From Dyella lutea (GTDB lineage Bacteria; Pseudomonadota; Gammaproteobacteria; Xanthomonadales; Rhodanobacteraceae): 64,000 nt of DNA. A program made the position numbers and the translations under genes. Where the stretch lies: NCBI RefSeq assembly GCF_024158035.1, contig NZ_JAMZEK010000005.1, forward strand, positions 183,598 to 247,597, in the 5' to 3' direction. Each line of letters opens with the position of its first letter. The first letter of the stretch is position 1. The notes beneath the pieces are model-generated. The model made no database searches, was not told the origin of the DNA, and was given only the letters and a program-made list of their open reading frames with translations. Shown here in pieces: positions 44,861 through 54,964 of this stretch.

Positions 44861-46096
44861 GTGGATCACACCGAACTGCTCAACCAGCTGAAGATCGACC
44901 GCGCGGCAAAGGACCTGGAGCCCTCCGGCGCAGGTGGTCGGAGGGTCTGGATTGCGCTTGCCGTGCTGCTCCTGCTGGCCGTGGCCGGCGGCTTGTTCTG
45001 GTGGCACCAGCGGCCATTGCAGGTGAAGCTGGCCACCGCTGTCGCGCCCTCGGCCACGGAGGCGTCCGACGCCGTGCTGCAGGCGACCGGCTATGTCACC
45101 GCGCGCCGCCAGGCCACGGTATCGGCACAGATCACCGGCACGCTGACCGAGGTGCTGATCGAAGAGGGCGACCACGTCCACAGGGGCCAGGTGCTGGCGC
45201 GGCTGGAAGACAGCGCCTACCGCGCCAGCCTCGATGCCGCCCGCGCCAATGCCCGGGCCGCGCATGCCCAGGCCGGCCAGATCGAGGCCCAGTTGCGGCA
45301 GGCGCAGGCCGACGCGGAGCGCCTGGATGCACTGGTCGCCCGAGGGCTGGTATCCAGGCAGTCCGCCGAACAGGCACGTACCGCGGTCGCCAGCGACCGC
45401 GCGCAGCTCGCGGCGCAGCGCCTCGCCGCCGATGCCGCCGACGCGCAGGCGAAGCAGGCACAGGTGAACTTCGACTACACCGTGGTGCGCGCCCCGTTCG
45501 ACGGCGTGATCACCGAAAAGGCCGCGCAGGTCGGCGAGATCGTCTCGCCGCTGTCCGCCGGCGGCGGCTTCACCCGCACCGGTGTGGGCACGATCGTGGA
45601 CATGGACTCGCTGGAAGTGGACGTCGACGTCAACGAGGCCTACATCGGCCGGGTCAAGCCGGACATGCCGGCCGAGGCGGTGCTCGATGCCTACCCGGAC
45701 TGGGCCATCCCTGCCCACGTCATCGCGATCGTGCCGACCGCCGACCGTGGCAAGGCCACGGTCAAGGTGCGCGTGGCGCTGGAGCAGAAGGACCCGCGCA
45801 TCGTCCCGGACATGGGCGTGCGTGTCTCGTTCCTGGAGAAGAAGGCCGCGCCGGCCGCACAGGCACCCGAGGGCGTGCTGCTGCCTGCATCTGCAGTGGT
45901 CGAGCGCGACCATCGTCGCGTGGTGTTCGTGGTCAGCGGCGGTCGCGCGGCGATGCACCGGGTGGATCCGCAACCGGCCGGCAGCGACATGGTGCGCGTT
46001 CCGGCAGGTGTGGTGGCGGGCGACCGCGTGGTGGTCGCGCCACCGGCCTCGCTCGATGACGGGACGAAGGTAGAGAAGGCGGCGGACGCGCACTGA
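44861..46096 (+). CDS. Periplasmic membrane-fusion protein of a MacAB-like exporter
   Basis: 411 residues from GTG 44861. One N-terminal membrane helix (about 28-47) anchors a HlyD/MacA-type adaptor: a lipoyl half-motif (ATGYVTARRQATVSAQITGT), a coiled-coil hairpin (about 115-210), the second lipoyl half (NFDYTVVRAPFDGVITEKAA) and a beta-barrel (VDVDVNEAYIGRVKPDMPAE). It should join the permeases to an outer-membrane channel, which is not encoded here. First gene of a four-gene operon with the ATPase and two permeases. Confidence 0.9.
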   Translation: MDHTELLNQLKIDRAAKDLEPSGAGGRRVWIALAVLLLLAVAGGLFWWHQRPLQVKLATAVAPSATEASDAVLQATGYVTARRQATVSAQITGTLTEVLIEEGDHVHRGQVLARLEDSAYRASLDAARANARAAHAQAGQIEAQLRQAQADAERLDALVARGLVSRQSAEQARTAVASDRAQLAAQRLAADAADAQAKQAQVNFDYTVVRAPFDGVITEKAAQVGEIVSPLSAGGGFTRTGVGTIVDMDSLEVDVDVNEAYIGRVKPDMPAEAVLDAYPDWAIPAHVIAIVPTADRGKATVKVRVALEQKDPRIVPDMGVRVSFLEKKAAPAAQAPEGVLLPASAVVERDHRRVVFVVSGGRAAMHRVDPQPAGSDMVRVPAGVVAGDRVVVAPPASLDDGTKVEKAADAH

Positions 46097-46173
46097 ATCA
46101 CGCGTCGACCGCAATGCATCGCGGCCACGCCGGCCGCATCGGACAGACACTTAAGGATTGCCGGAGAACCCAG

Positions 46174-46860
<687 letters not shown>

Positions 46861-46871
46861 AGGAGGCGGCG

Positions 46872-48035
46872 ATGAAATATTTCCATCTGGTCTGGGCCGC
46901 GCTGTTCCGGCGCAAGACACGTACCTTCCTGACCCTGGTGTCGATCATCACCGCATTCCTGCTGTTCGGCATGCTCGATGCCGTGCGCACTACCTTCGAC
47001 AGCGGCAGCAAGAGCATCGCCGGGGTGGACCGGCTGATCACTTCCTCGCGCTACTCGATCATCCAGTCGTTGCCGCAGGCACTGCAGGTGCGCATCGCCG
47101 CGGTGCCGGGCGTGCGCGACGTCGCGTATGCGAACTGGTTCGGCGGCATCTACCAGGACCCGAAGAACTTCGTCTTCAGCTATGCGGTCAGCCCGAATTA
47201 CCTCGACGTCTATCCGGAGATCCAGCTGTCGCCCGAACAGCGCAAGGCGTTCGACCAGACGCGCACCGGCGTGGTGATCGGGCCGCTGCTGGCGAAGAAG
47301 TACGGCTGGAAGGTCGGCGACAAGATTCCGCTGCAGTCGACCATCTTCCCGCAGAAGAACGGCGACAAGACCTGGCAGTTCGACATCGTCGGCATCTACA
47401 GCCTGGGCAAGGGCGCGGCCAATGGCATGGACCAGTTGTTCCTGCTGCACTGGAAGTACTTCGACGAGGCCAACCTGTATGCCCGCCATGAGGTGGGCTG
47501 GTACATCGACCGCCTCGCCAGCCCCGATGATGCCGACCGCGTGGCCAAGGCGATCGATGCGATTTCGGCCAACTCCGACCACGAGACCAAGTCGCAGACC
47601 GAGCAAGCGTTCAGCGCCTCGTTCGCCAAGCAGCTCGGCGACATCGGCCTGATCGTCACGGCGATCATGGGCGCGGTGTTCTTCACCCTGCTGTTGCTGA
47701 CCGGCAACACCATGGCGCAGGCGGTACGCGAACGCACCTCCGAGCTGGCGGTGCTGAAAACGATCGGCTTTTCCAGCCGCGGCGTGCTGGGCATGGTGCT
47801 GGCCGAGTCGGTGCTGCTGCTGGTGTTCGGCGGGGTGATCGGCCTGGGCATCGCCTCGGTGCTGGCGCCCGCGGTGAGCAAGGGCAGCGGCGGCATGGTC
47901 AACCTGCCGCCGGTGGGCGCGGGCAGCTGGGCGCTGGGCGTGGGCCTGATGGTGCTGATCGGGCTGGTGGTCGGCGCGTTGCCGTCGCTGCGCGCGATGC
48001 GCCTGAACATCGTCGATGCCCTCGCGGGCCGCTGA
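46872..48035 (+). CDS. ABC transporter permease, FtsX/MacB type (first copy)
   Basis: 387 residues from ATG 46872, 11 bp after the ATPase. One N-terminal helix (about 19-38), a large periplasmic MacB_PCD domain (about 40-255), and three C-terminal helices (about 268-290, 315-340, 352-375) form the usual 1+3 FtsX topology. RERTSELAVLKTIGFSSRGV is the coupling loop. It pairs with the second permease to form a heterodimeric exporter; the cargo is unknown. Confidence 0.92.
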   Translation: MKYFHLVWAALFRRKTRTFLTLVSIITAFLLFGMLDAVRTTFDSGSKSIAGVDRLITSSRYSIIQSLPQALQVRIAAVPGVRDVAYANWFGGIYQDPKNFVFSYAVSPNYLDVYPEIQLSPEQRKAFDQTRTGVVIGPLLAKKYGWKVGDKIPLQSTIFPQKNGDKTWQFDIVGIYSLGKGAANGMDQLFLLHWKYFDEANLYARHEVGWYIDRLASPDDADRVAKAIDAISANSDHETKSQTEQAFSASFAKQLGDIGLIVTAIMGAVFFTLLLLTGNTMAQAVRERTSELAVLKTIGFSSRGVLGMVLAESVLLLVFGGVIGLGIASVLAPAVSKGSGGMVNLPPVGAGSWALGVGLMVLIGLVVGALPSLRAMRLNIVDALAGR

Positions 48036-48048
48036 GGAGAATCCCGTC

Positions 48049-49371
48049 ATGAAGAAATTCCTTTCCTTCCTCGGCAACCTCGGCCTGCTGGTGTTGCTGG
48101 CCGTGGTGCTGGGCGTCTGGACCCGGCTGTCGATGGCGGCCGTCGGTGTGCTGGCGGTACTGCTGATCCTGTGGCTGGTGTTTTTCCGGCGCGGTCGGCA
48201 GACACTCTCGGTGACCCGCGTGGGCATCAGCACATTGGGCCAGCGCCTCGGCGCTTCGTCGGTGATCGTGATCGGCATCGCCGGCGTGGTCGGCGTACTG
48301 GTGGCGATGCTGGCGATGGGCGACGGCTTCGCCGCCACTCTGGCGCAGACCGGCAGCGACGACAGTGCCATCGTGCTGCGCGGTGGTTCGGCGGCCGAGC
48401 TCAACTCGGTGCTGGAGCGCGACAACATCGACGTGATCGAGCAGGCACCGGGCGTGGCCAAGACGCCCGACGGCAAGCCGGTGGCCTCGGCGGAGATCTC
48501 GGTGGTCGCCAACCTGCCGAAGAAGAGCGATCCCACCGTCGATGCCAACGTGCAGATCCGCGGCGTCGACGATGCGGCCTGGACGCTGCGGCCGAATGTG
48601 AAGATCCTCGCCGGTCGACGCTTCAAGCCGGGCCTGCGCGAGCTGGTGGTGGGGCAGGGCGCGCTGCGCCAGTTCGCCGGACTGGAGGTGGGAAAACAGA
48701 TCCGTCTGGCCGGGCAGAACTGGACCGTGGTCGGCGAATTCGGCTCCGGCGACTCACACGATTCGGAGCTGTGGGGCGACCGCCAGACCGTCGCCTCGAC
48801 CTACCGCCGCGGCTCGAGCGCACAGTCGGTCACCGTACGGCTGACCTCGCCGGAGGCGTTCGACACCTTCAAATCGGCCCTGGTCGGCGATCCGCGCCTG
48901 AAGGTGGACGTGAGCACCACCCGCGACTACTACGCCAAGCAGTCGGAGGGATTGACCAAGGTAATCCGCGTGGTCGGCATCACGGTCGGCGTGATCATGG
49001 CGATCGGTGCGATCTTCGGCGCGCTCAACACCATGTTCGCCGCCGTCGCCGCGCGCGCACGGGAGATCGCCACGCTGCGTGCGATCGGTTTCCGTGGCGT
49101 GCCGGTGGTGGTCTCCGTACTGCTGGAAACGATGCTGCTCGCCCTGCTCGGCGGACTGCTGGGCGGCTTCGTCACCTGGCTGATCTTCAACGGCTACACC
49201 GCATCGACCCTGGGTTCGAACTTCAGCCAGGTGGTGTTCCAGTTCAAGGTGTCACCGCAGCTGCTCTGGACCGGCATCAAATGGGCGCTGGCGATCGGCC
49301 TGGTCGGAGGCCTGTTTCCTGCCGTACGCGCAGCGCGTCTGCCGGTGAGCACGGCATTGCGGGAACTCTAG
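48049..49371 (+). CDS. ABC transporter permease, FtsX/MacB type (second copy)
   Basis: 440 residues from ATG 48049, preceded by GAGGAG. Two N-terminal helices precede a basic stretch and the next membrane segment (GVGVIVGIAGVVGVLVAMLA-like), then the periplasmic domain (about 100-300) and three C-terminal helices (about 310-425). The coupling segment ARAREIATLRAIGFRGVP is present. It is paralogous to the first permease but longer at the N-terminus. Last gene of the exporter operon. Confidence 0.92.
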   Translation: MKKFLSFLGNLGLLVLLAVVLGVWTRLSMAAVGVLAVLLILWLVFFRRGRQTLSVTRVGISTLGQRLGASSVIVIGIAGVVGVLVAMLAMGDGFAATLAQTGSDDSAIVLRGGSAAELNSVLERDNIDVIEQAPGVAKTPDGKPVASAEISVVANLPKKSDPTVDANVQIRGVDDAAWTLRPNVKILAGRRFKPGLRELVVGQGALRQFAGLEVGKQIRLAGQNWTVVGEFGSGDSHDSELWGDRQTVASTYRRGSSAQSVTVRLTSPEAFDTFKSALVGDPRLKVDVSTTRDYYAKQSEGLTKVIRVVGITVGVIMAIGAIFGALNTMFAAVAARAREIATLRAIGFRGVPVVVSVLLETMLLALLGGLLGGFVTWLIFNGYTASTLGSNFSQVVFQFKVSPQLLWTGIKWALAIGLVGGLFPAVRAARLPVSTALREL

Positions 49372-49489
49372 GGCGGGAGCGAGGCTTGGAGTGAAGGGGA
49401 TGGCGGGCCCGCGGTGCGTCGCCCGCTTTCCTGCGCCGTCCCTCGGCGCCTCCGGAGGCCGCCTGCTCGCTGCCGCCAGCGGCGAAATG

Positions 49490-50383
49490 TCATCGCCGCT
49501 GCCGCGACAGGGTGATCACCGCGACGCCGAGCAGGATCACCGCCATGCCGGCCAGGTCGAACGGGCCGACGTGCTCGTCCGCGAGCAAAACGCCGAACAG
49601 CACGGCGACCGGTGGATTGACGTAGGCGTAGCTGGTAGCCAACGCCGGGCGGGCGTGGCGCAGAACGTAGAGGTAGGCGCTGAAGGCGATGATCGAGCCG
49701 AACACCGCCAGGTAGACCAGCGCGGCGGTGGCGTGCCAGGTGGGATGGGGCGGCAGCCGTTCGCCGCTGCCGAAGCCGACCGCGAGCAGGGCAAGGCTGG
49801 CGCACAGCATCTGTGCCGCGGTGTTCATCGGGCCGGCAGGCATGTCCTGCCGTTTGCTCCATGCCGAGCCGAAGGCCCAGCACATCGCTGCAGCGATCAG
49901 GGCCATCGCACCCAGATGCGAGCCGGATAGACCACTGCCCAGGTTGAGCACGATCACGCCGGCAAAACCCACCAGCAATCCGACTGTCTCGCGGCGGGTT
50001 GACCACTGGCCATAGAGCCCGGCGAACAGGGCGGCGAACAGAGGCATGCTCGCCACCGCCACGGCAGCGATGCCCGAACTCACCCGCTGCTCGGCAAAGC
50101 ACACCAGTCCGTTGCCGAAACCGAGCAGCAGCACGCCGGTGACGGCGGCATTGCGCCACTGCAGCCGGCTCGGCGCGGCGATGCCGCGCAGGCGCAGAAA
50201 GGCGAAGAGCGCGAGGCCCGCGCCGAGGAAGCGCACGCCCGCCAGCAGGAATGGCGGATAGCTTGCCAGCGCGAAGCGGATGGCGAGGTAGGTGGAGCCC
50301 CAGATCACGTACAGCGCGAACAGGGCGAGCGGGATCAGCACGCGTTCGTCGGCGTGACCGCGGGTCGCGGCGATTTCGGACAT
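49490..50383 (-). CDS. EamA-family (DMT) transporter
   Basis: 297 residues with ten predicted membrane helices in two EamA repeats, each about 140 residues (first LALFALYVIWGSTYLAIRFA, second LGAMALIAAAMCWAFGSAWS). It resembles the YedA branch of the drug/metabolite transporter superfamily. Substrate cannot be inferred. It lies 30 bp downstream of the Ada-like gene on the same strand, so the two may be co-transcribed. Confidence 0.93.
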   Translation of the reverse strand: MSEIAATRGHADERVLIPLALFALYVIWGSTYLAIRFALASYPPFLLAGVRFLGAGLALFAFLRLRGIAAPSRLQWRNAAVTGVLLLGFGNGLVCFAEQRVSSGIAAVAVASMPLFAALFAGLYGQWSTRRETVGLLVGFAGVIVLNLGSGLSGSHLGAMALIAAAMCWAFGSAWSKRQDMPAGPMNTAAQMLCASLALLAVGFGSGERLPPHPTWHATAALVYLAVFGSIIAFSAYLYVLRHARPALATSYAYVNPPVAVLFGVLLADEHVGPFDLAGMAVILLGVAVITLSRQRR

Positions 50384-50413
50384 GTCGGGGCGGGCTCGCG
50401 TGGGGACGCGCGA

Positions 50414-51313
50414 TTATCGACGAGAGCGCGATGCGGAACGAGGCCGCTCGCCGACATTTCCGTGACTGGAGACGGCGCGCTCGCGGTCCAGCAACTGCCG
50501 CTTGCGCTCCACACCCCAGCGCCAGCCGCCCGGAGAACCGTCCTCGCGGACTACGCGATGGCAGGGCACCACCAGGGCCAGTCGGTTGCTGCCGCAGGCG
50601 TTGCCGACGGCCCGCGCCGCGCGCGGCATGCCGAGTCCCGCGGCCAGTTCGCCGTAACTCACCGTACTCCCGGCCGGGATACGCGTGAGGGCCTGCCAGA
50701 CGCGCCATTGAAATGCCGTCGCCGCGACGTCCAGCGGCGGCAGTTGCGGGGCATCGACCGCACTCCAGCCCAGCTTGTGCGCGACATGGGCGATCACCGT
50801 GTCGAGCCATTCCTCGCGACCGGCCTCCACCCGTTCGCGGGTGGCGTGGGGGAATTCGCGCGTCAGTCTGGTCTCCAGTGCGGCCTCGTCGTCGTCTAGC
50901 GTGACCGAACACAGTCCGCGGGTGGTGGCTGCGACCAGCATCGGACCCAGCGGGGTGTGGGTGATGGTGTAGCGGATGTGCGCTCCGGCGCCGCCCGAGC
51001 GATAGCTGGCCGGGGTCATGCCGAGCAGGCGGTCGCTGTGTTCGTAGACCCGGCTGCCGGAACCGAACCCGGCCGCGTAGACGGCGTCGCTCACCGGCTG
51101 GCCCTCGCGCAGCGAACGGCGCAGCTGGTCGAAGCGGCGTGCCCGATGATATTCGGCCGGGCTCACGCCGAAGCGGCGACGGAAGGCGCGTTGCAGATGG
51201 GTCGGACTGAGTCCGGCCTGCGTGGCCAGAGCGGCCAGGGTGGGCAGTTCGTCGGACTGCTCGATCCGTGCTCGGACGGCTTCGAGCGCAGCGTCGGTGT
51301 GGGTCGTGGGCAT
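50414..51313 (-). CDS. Ada-like AraC regulator fused to O6-alkylguanine-DNA alkyltransferase
   Basis: 299 residues. An AraC-type helix-turn-helix region (about 5-105; LAALATQAGLSPTHLQRAFR, GVSPAEYHRARR, DAVYAAGFGSGSRVYE) precedes a methyltransferase domain with the active-site PCHRVV, AVGNACGSNRLALVVP and GWRWGVERKRQLL. The zinc-binding N-terminal Ada domain that repairs methyl-phosphotriesters is absent. The protein can therefore repair O6-alkylguanine but must sense damage another way, if it still regulates transcription. Confidence 0.93.
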   Translation of the reverse strand: MPTTHTDAALEAVRARIEQSDELPTLAALATQAGLSPTHLQRAFRRRFGVSPAEYHRARRFDQLRRSLREGQPVSDAVYAAGFGSGSRVYEHSDRLLGMTPASYRSGGAGAHIRYTITHTPLGPMLVAATTRGLCSVTLDDDEAALETRLTREFPHATRERVEAGREEWLDTVIAHVAHKLGWSAVDAPQLPPLDVAATAFQWRVWQALTRIPAGSTVSYGELAAGLGMPRAARAVGNACGSNRLALVVPCHRVVREDGSPGGWRWGVERKRQLLDRERAVSSHGNVGERPRSASRSRR

Positions 51314-51389
51314 GGCGGCATCCCTGGGAGGATGCGCTCAGGCTAGCGCCGCGCCTTGCGCCGGCGCCATCCGGATCTTGCGCGTGGCG

Positions 51390-51671
51390 TCAGTGCGAAT
51401 GGGCGGTGTTGCGGCTGTCGCGCAGCACCACGAATTCACCCTCGATGGTCTGCGCGTGGTGCGACGCGCGCGAACCGGCGGCGGCCGGGCGCGAGGAGCC
51501 CAGCTTCCACTGACGGACCGCCAGCAGCACCAGTCCACCGACCAGCAGCACCCCGGCCACGACTAGGCCGAATACCATCAGCACGCCGATCACGGCCAGG
51601 CCCAGCAGCACCGAGAGGGCGCGGGCAAGCGGATGGCGGGCGCGACGCGAAGCGGGCAGGACGAAACGCAT
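51390..51671 (-). CDS. Small membrane protein
   Basis: 93 residues. One long hydrophobic segment (about 18-52) could form one or two helices; the C-terminal half is Arg/His-rich and polar, ending RDSRNTAHSH. No function is recognised. It is followed downstream by the Ada-like gene 76 bp away and is divergent from the Rieske gene. An AT-rich segment (about 51671-51700) between the two probably carries their promoters. Confidence 0.65.
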   Translation of the reverse strand: MRFVLPASRRARHPLARALSVLLGLAVIGVLMVFGLVVAGVLLVGGLVLLAVRQWKLGSSRPAAAGSRASHHAQTIEGEFVVLRDSRNTAHSH

Positions 51672-51749
51672 GTGTTAAAAATCCGTGTGGTAAAATCAAT
51701 GACTTACGCGCGCAACGATGAGGCCTTCGCGAACGTGACACAAGTGCCG

Positions 51750-52130
51750 ATGGATAGAAACGAGAGCGCCCGCGCGATTTGCCGCACCGGGGACATTCCC
51801 GATGGAGAGGCCATCGCGGTGGATGCCGTGCTGCCGGACGGTGAGGAGAATCTCATCGTGCTGCGCTTCGGCGAAGCGGTGCATGCGTACCTCAACATCT
51901 GCCCGCACGCCGGCCGTCGGCTGGACTGGGCGCCGGGCAAATTCCTGCTGAGCAAGGGGGCGCTGGTGTGCGCCGCGCACGGGGCCAGCTTCATGGCGGC
52001 CAGCGGGGCCTGCATCGGCGGGCCGTGCCGCGGGCAGGGACTGCGGCGGGTGGCGGTGCGGGTGGAGGCTGGCGAGGTCTTTCTCGACGCCGGCCGAGCC
52101 GCCGCCGGGCTCAGTGGAACATCAGATTGA
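51750..52130 (+). CDS. Small Rieske [2Fe-2S] protein
   Basis: 126 residues from ATG 51750. The Rieske ligands are CPHAGRRLDW and CAAHGASFM, with Cys-x-His and Cys-xx-His spacing right for a [2Fe-2S] cluster. It is a single ferredoxin-like Rieske domain with no oxygenase partner nearby, so it may be an electron carrier of the NirD/ferredoxin type. An upstream ATG at 51699 would lie inside the AT-rich promoter-like segment (TAAAAT at 51691-51696), so it was not chosen. The 3' end overlaps the SLC13 gene by 20 bp. Confidence 0.85.
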   Translation: MDRNESARAICRTGDIPDGEAIAVDAVLPDGEENLIVLRFGEAVHAYLNICPHAGRRLDWAPGKFLLSKGALVCAAHGASFMAASGACIGGPCRGQGLRRVAVRVEAGEVFLDAGRAAAGLSGTSD

Positions 52131-53952
52131 TCACTACCATGGTCACCAGCAGCACCGCCAAGGTTAGCGGTACGCCCACCCGCAGGAAGTCCTTTCCGCG
52201 GTAGCCGCCCGGGCCGGCCACCATCATCAGCGCCGGGTGGCCCGAGCTGATCAGGAAAGTGTTGGACGAGGAGACCGCGACGATCAGCGCGTAGGCCGAA
52301 GGATTGCCGCCGGTCGCCACCGCCACGCTGATCGCGATCGGCACCATCATGACGGTGGCGCCGACGTTGGACATCACCTGCGAGAACAGCAGGGTGAGGA
52401 TGGCAAGCGCCAGCTGGAGGACCCACGGCGCAGCGTGGCCGAGATAGACCAGCACCTCCTGTGCCAGCCAGGCGGCAGTGCCGGTGGCATCCATCGACCA
52501 GCCCAGTGGGATCAGGCAGGCGGTGACGAAGATCGTCTTCCAGTTGATCGCCTTGTAGGCCTCATCCATGTTGAGCACGCCGGTGAGCAGCATGCCGATG
52601 GCGCCGGTCATCATCGCCACCGACAGGTCGAGGTTGGTAAACAGCGCCAGGCCCTTGGCCAGCAGGAAGAAGCCCACCGCGTGCCAGATCTTGCCGGGGC
52701 GCTGTTCCTCCTTCGGGATGTCGGTAACGACCACCAGGTCCTTGTCCTCGGTGGCCTGGGCCAGCTCGCGCCAGCTCGAGTGCAGCACCAGGGTGTCGCC
52801 GGGGCGCAGGCTGATGCCGCGCACATCGTCGCGCAGCACTTGGTCGCCGCGATGCACCGCCAGCACCGAGATGCCGTAGCGCTTGCGCAGCCGCAGCGCC
52901 CCGATGGTCTGCTTGATGAAGCGCGAGCTGGGCGGGATCACCGCTTCGGAGATGCCCGCACGGGTCGGGTTGAACAGCTCGCCGAGCTGGCGCATGCGGG
53001 GCGACAGCCGGCACAGCTGGTTGTTGGCGAACTGCGCCAACTGCTCTCGCGGCCCTAGCACGCCGAGCACCGAGCCGACCCAGATCACCTGGTCCACCGG
53101 CGGCGCCATGCGCGCATCGTTGCCGCTCTTGATCGCCAGGATCAGCGGCGCCTCGCGCAACTGCTCCACCTCGCCGATGCTCATGCCGACCAGCGGACTT
53201 TCAGCGGTGACGGTGAGTTCGGCGGTCTCGCCCACGATCCCGTAGGTGTCGGCGAAGTAGCTCTCGGTGCGACCGGGAGTGACCTTCAGGCGGTCGTCCT
53301 CGCGGTCGGGCAGCAGCTTGCGGGTGAAGAAATAGAAGAACAGCACGCCGAGTACCGCAAGCGCCAAACCGACCGGGGTCACGCTGAACAGGCCGAACTT
53401 GGGGATGGTGTGCGCGCCCGGCGGCAGGTTGTTGTTGGCGCTGGCGATCAGGTCGTTGAGGATGATCAGCGGCGAGTTGGCGATCAGCGTGGTGTTGGTC
53501 GCCGTGAGGATGCAGAACGCCATCGGCAGCAACAGCCGCGAGATCGGCACGCCGGTGCGCGCGGACAGACGGCTGATCACCGGGATCATCAGCGCAGCCA
53601 GCGCCTGGCTGGGAATCACCGCGCTGAACAGGCTGGTGACCGAGTTGATCACCACGCCAAGGCGCGATTCCATGCCGCGCGCCATGCGCATCACGAAGTT
53701 GGCGGTGAGCGAGAGCACGCCGGCACGGTCCAGTCCCGCGCCCATGATCATGATCGCGATGATGGCGATCACCGCGTTGCCGGCGAAGCCGTTGAACACG
53801 CGATCGGACGGAATCAGCCCGGTCAGGCCGATCACCACCACGACCAGCAGGGCGACCATGTCGGCGCGGATCCACTCCAGCACCAGCATGATCATGGTGA
53901 AGGCCACCAGGGCCATCACCATGATCATTTCGGGAGTGAGGGTCAGGCCCAA
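52111..53952 (-). CDS. SLC13/DASS-family transporter with RCK_C domains
   Basis: 613 residues. Two membrane blocks (about 10-205 and 425-612) flank a soluble middle with two TrkA/RCK_C domains (about 235-320 and 330-405). Signature stretches are TATNTTLIANSPLIILNDLI and SNVGATVMMVPIAISVAVAT. The family carries divalent anions such as sulfate or dicarboxylates. The start is TTG 53952; an ATG eight codons further in (MIMVMALVAF) is equally possible. It is convergent with the Rieske gene. Confidence 0.93.
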   Translation of the reverse strand: MGLTLTPEMIMVMALVAFTMIMLVLEWIRADMVALLVVVVIGLTGLIPSDRVFNGFAGNAVIAIIAIMIMGAGLDRAGVLSLTANFVMRMARGMESRLGVVINSVTSLFSAVIPSQALAALMIPVISRLSARTGVPISRLLLPMAFCILTATNTTLIANSPLIILNDLIASANNNLPPGAHTIPKFGLFSVTPVGLALAVLGVLFFYFFTRKLLPDREDDRLKVTPGRTESYFADTYGIVGETAELTVTAESPLVGMSIGEVEQLREAPLILAIKSGNDARMAPPVDQVIWVGSVLGVLGPREQLAQFANNQLCRLSPRMRQLGELFNPTRAGISEAVIPPSSRFIKQTIGALRLRKRYGISVLAVHRGDQVLRDDVRGISLRPGDTLVLHSSWRELAQATEDKDLVVVTDIPKEEQRPGKIWHAVGFFLLAKGLALFTNLDLSVAMMTGAIGMLLTGVLNMDEAYKAINWKTIFVTACLIPLGWSMDATGTAAWLAQEVLVYLGHAAPWVLQLALAILTLLFSQVMSNVGATVMMVPIAISVAVATGGNPSAYALIVAVSSSNTFLISSGHPALMMVAGPGGYRGKDFLRVGVPLTLAVLLVTMVVINLMFH

Positions 53953-54124
53953 GGGGTGATGTCTCGCCGGGTTGGGGGTCGCACGCCGTCAGCACACGGG
54001 ACCAGGCCGCACGTCTGCGTGCGGTGGTGCGAAGTAAGCCTCACGCGGCGCCCCGTCCCTTTCCTGCTGCGCAGTATATGCGGGCATGCATGACGGCTGG
54101 TGAATCCTCTCGTCGAAACCATCC

Positions 54125-54850
54125 TCAGCGGCGGCGGTATAGCAGATCCCACACCCCATGGCCCAGCTTCAGGCCGCGCCGCTCGAAGTGCGTCTCGATG
54201 CGCCAGTCGGGTTTCTCGGCATAGCTGCCGGGGGCGACCGCGTTGCGCCAGTCGGGCGCTGCCTCCATCACTTCGAGCATGTGTTCGGCGTATGGCTGCC
54301 AGTCGGTGGCCAGGTGCAGCAGGCCACCGGGTGCCATGCGTGAAGCGAGCCGGGCCACGAAGGTCGGTTGCACGATGCGCCGCTTGTTGTGGCGCTTCTT
54401 GTGCCAGGGATCGGGGAACCAGATGCGCACTTCCGACAGCGTGCCGGGCGCAACCTCGTGCTCCAGTACCTCGACCGCGTCGTGCTTGTAGATGCGTACG
54501 TTGCGCGCGTCGCGCGTCGCCAGGGCATTCATCAGCCGGCCCACGCCCGGACCATGCACTTCCACGCCGATGAAGTCGCGGTCGGCATCATGCTCGCTGG
54601 CCCAGGCCAGCGCCTCGCCGTTGCCGAAGCCGATTTCCAGCACCCGTGGGGCCTGCCGCCCGAAGGTGGCGTCAAAGTCGCGCGGCTCGCCGCGGTAGTC
54701 CAGGCCGAAGCGCGACCAGTGCGCGTCGAAGGCGCGCTGCTGGGCCGGGGTCATGCGGCCCTCGCGGAGCACGAAGCTGCGGATGCGGCGCGGATGCGTC
54801 TCGTGCTCGGCGTCCGCCGGGGCGTCGTCGTGGTGGGAGTCGTCGCTCAT
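54125..54850 (-). CDS. trmB: tRNA (guanine-N7)-methyltransferase TrmB
   Basis: 241 residues. After an acidic, probably disordered N-terminus come [35 protein letters not shown] (SAM motif I), [35 protein letters not shown] and [17 protein letters not shown]. TrmB methylates G46 of tRNA. About 170 bp separate its stop from the SLC13 gene start downstream. Confidence 0.96.
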   Translation of the reverse strand: MSDDSHHDDAPADAEHETHPRRIRSFVLREGRMTPAQQRAFDAHWSRFGLDYRGEPRDFDATFGRQAPRVLEIGFGNGEALAWASEHDADRDFIGVEVHGPGVGRLMNALATRDARNVRIYKHDAVEVLEHEVAPGTLSEVRIWFPDPWHKKRHNKRRIVQPTFVARLASRMAPGGLLHLATDWQPYAEHMLEVMEAAPDWRNAVAPGSYAEKPDWRIETHFERRGLKLGHGVWDLLYRRR

Positions 54851-54964
54851 GGATGATCCGGGTCGGGCGGCCGCTGCGGCCGGCGCGCTGATCGACCCGC
54901 CGGTTGGCGGGCCGATGGTTGGTCGAATCGACGATTGTATCGCCGTCCGTTCCCGAACGTGGTC

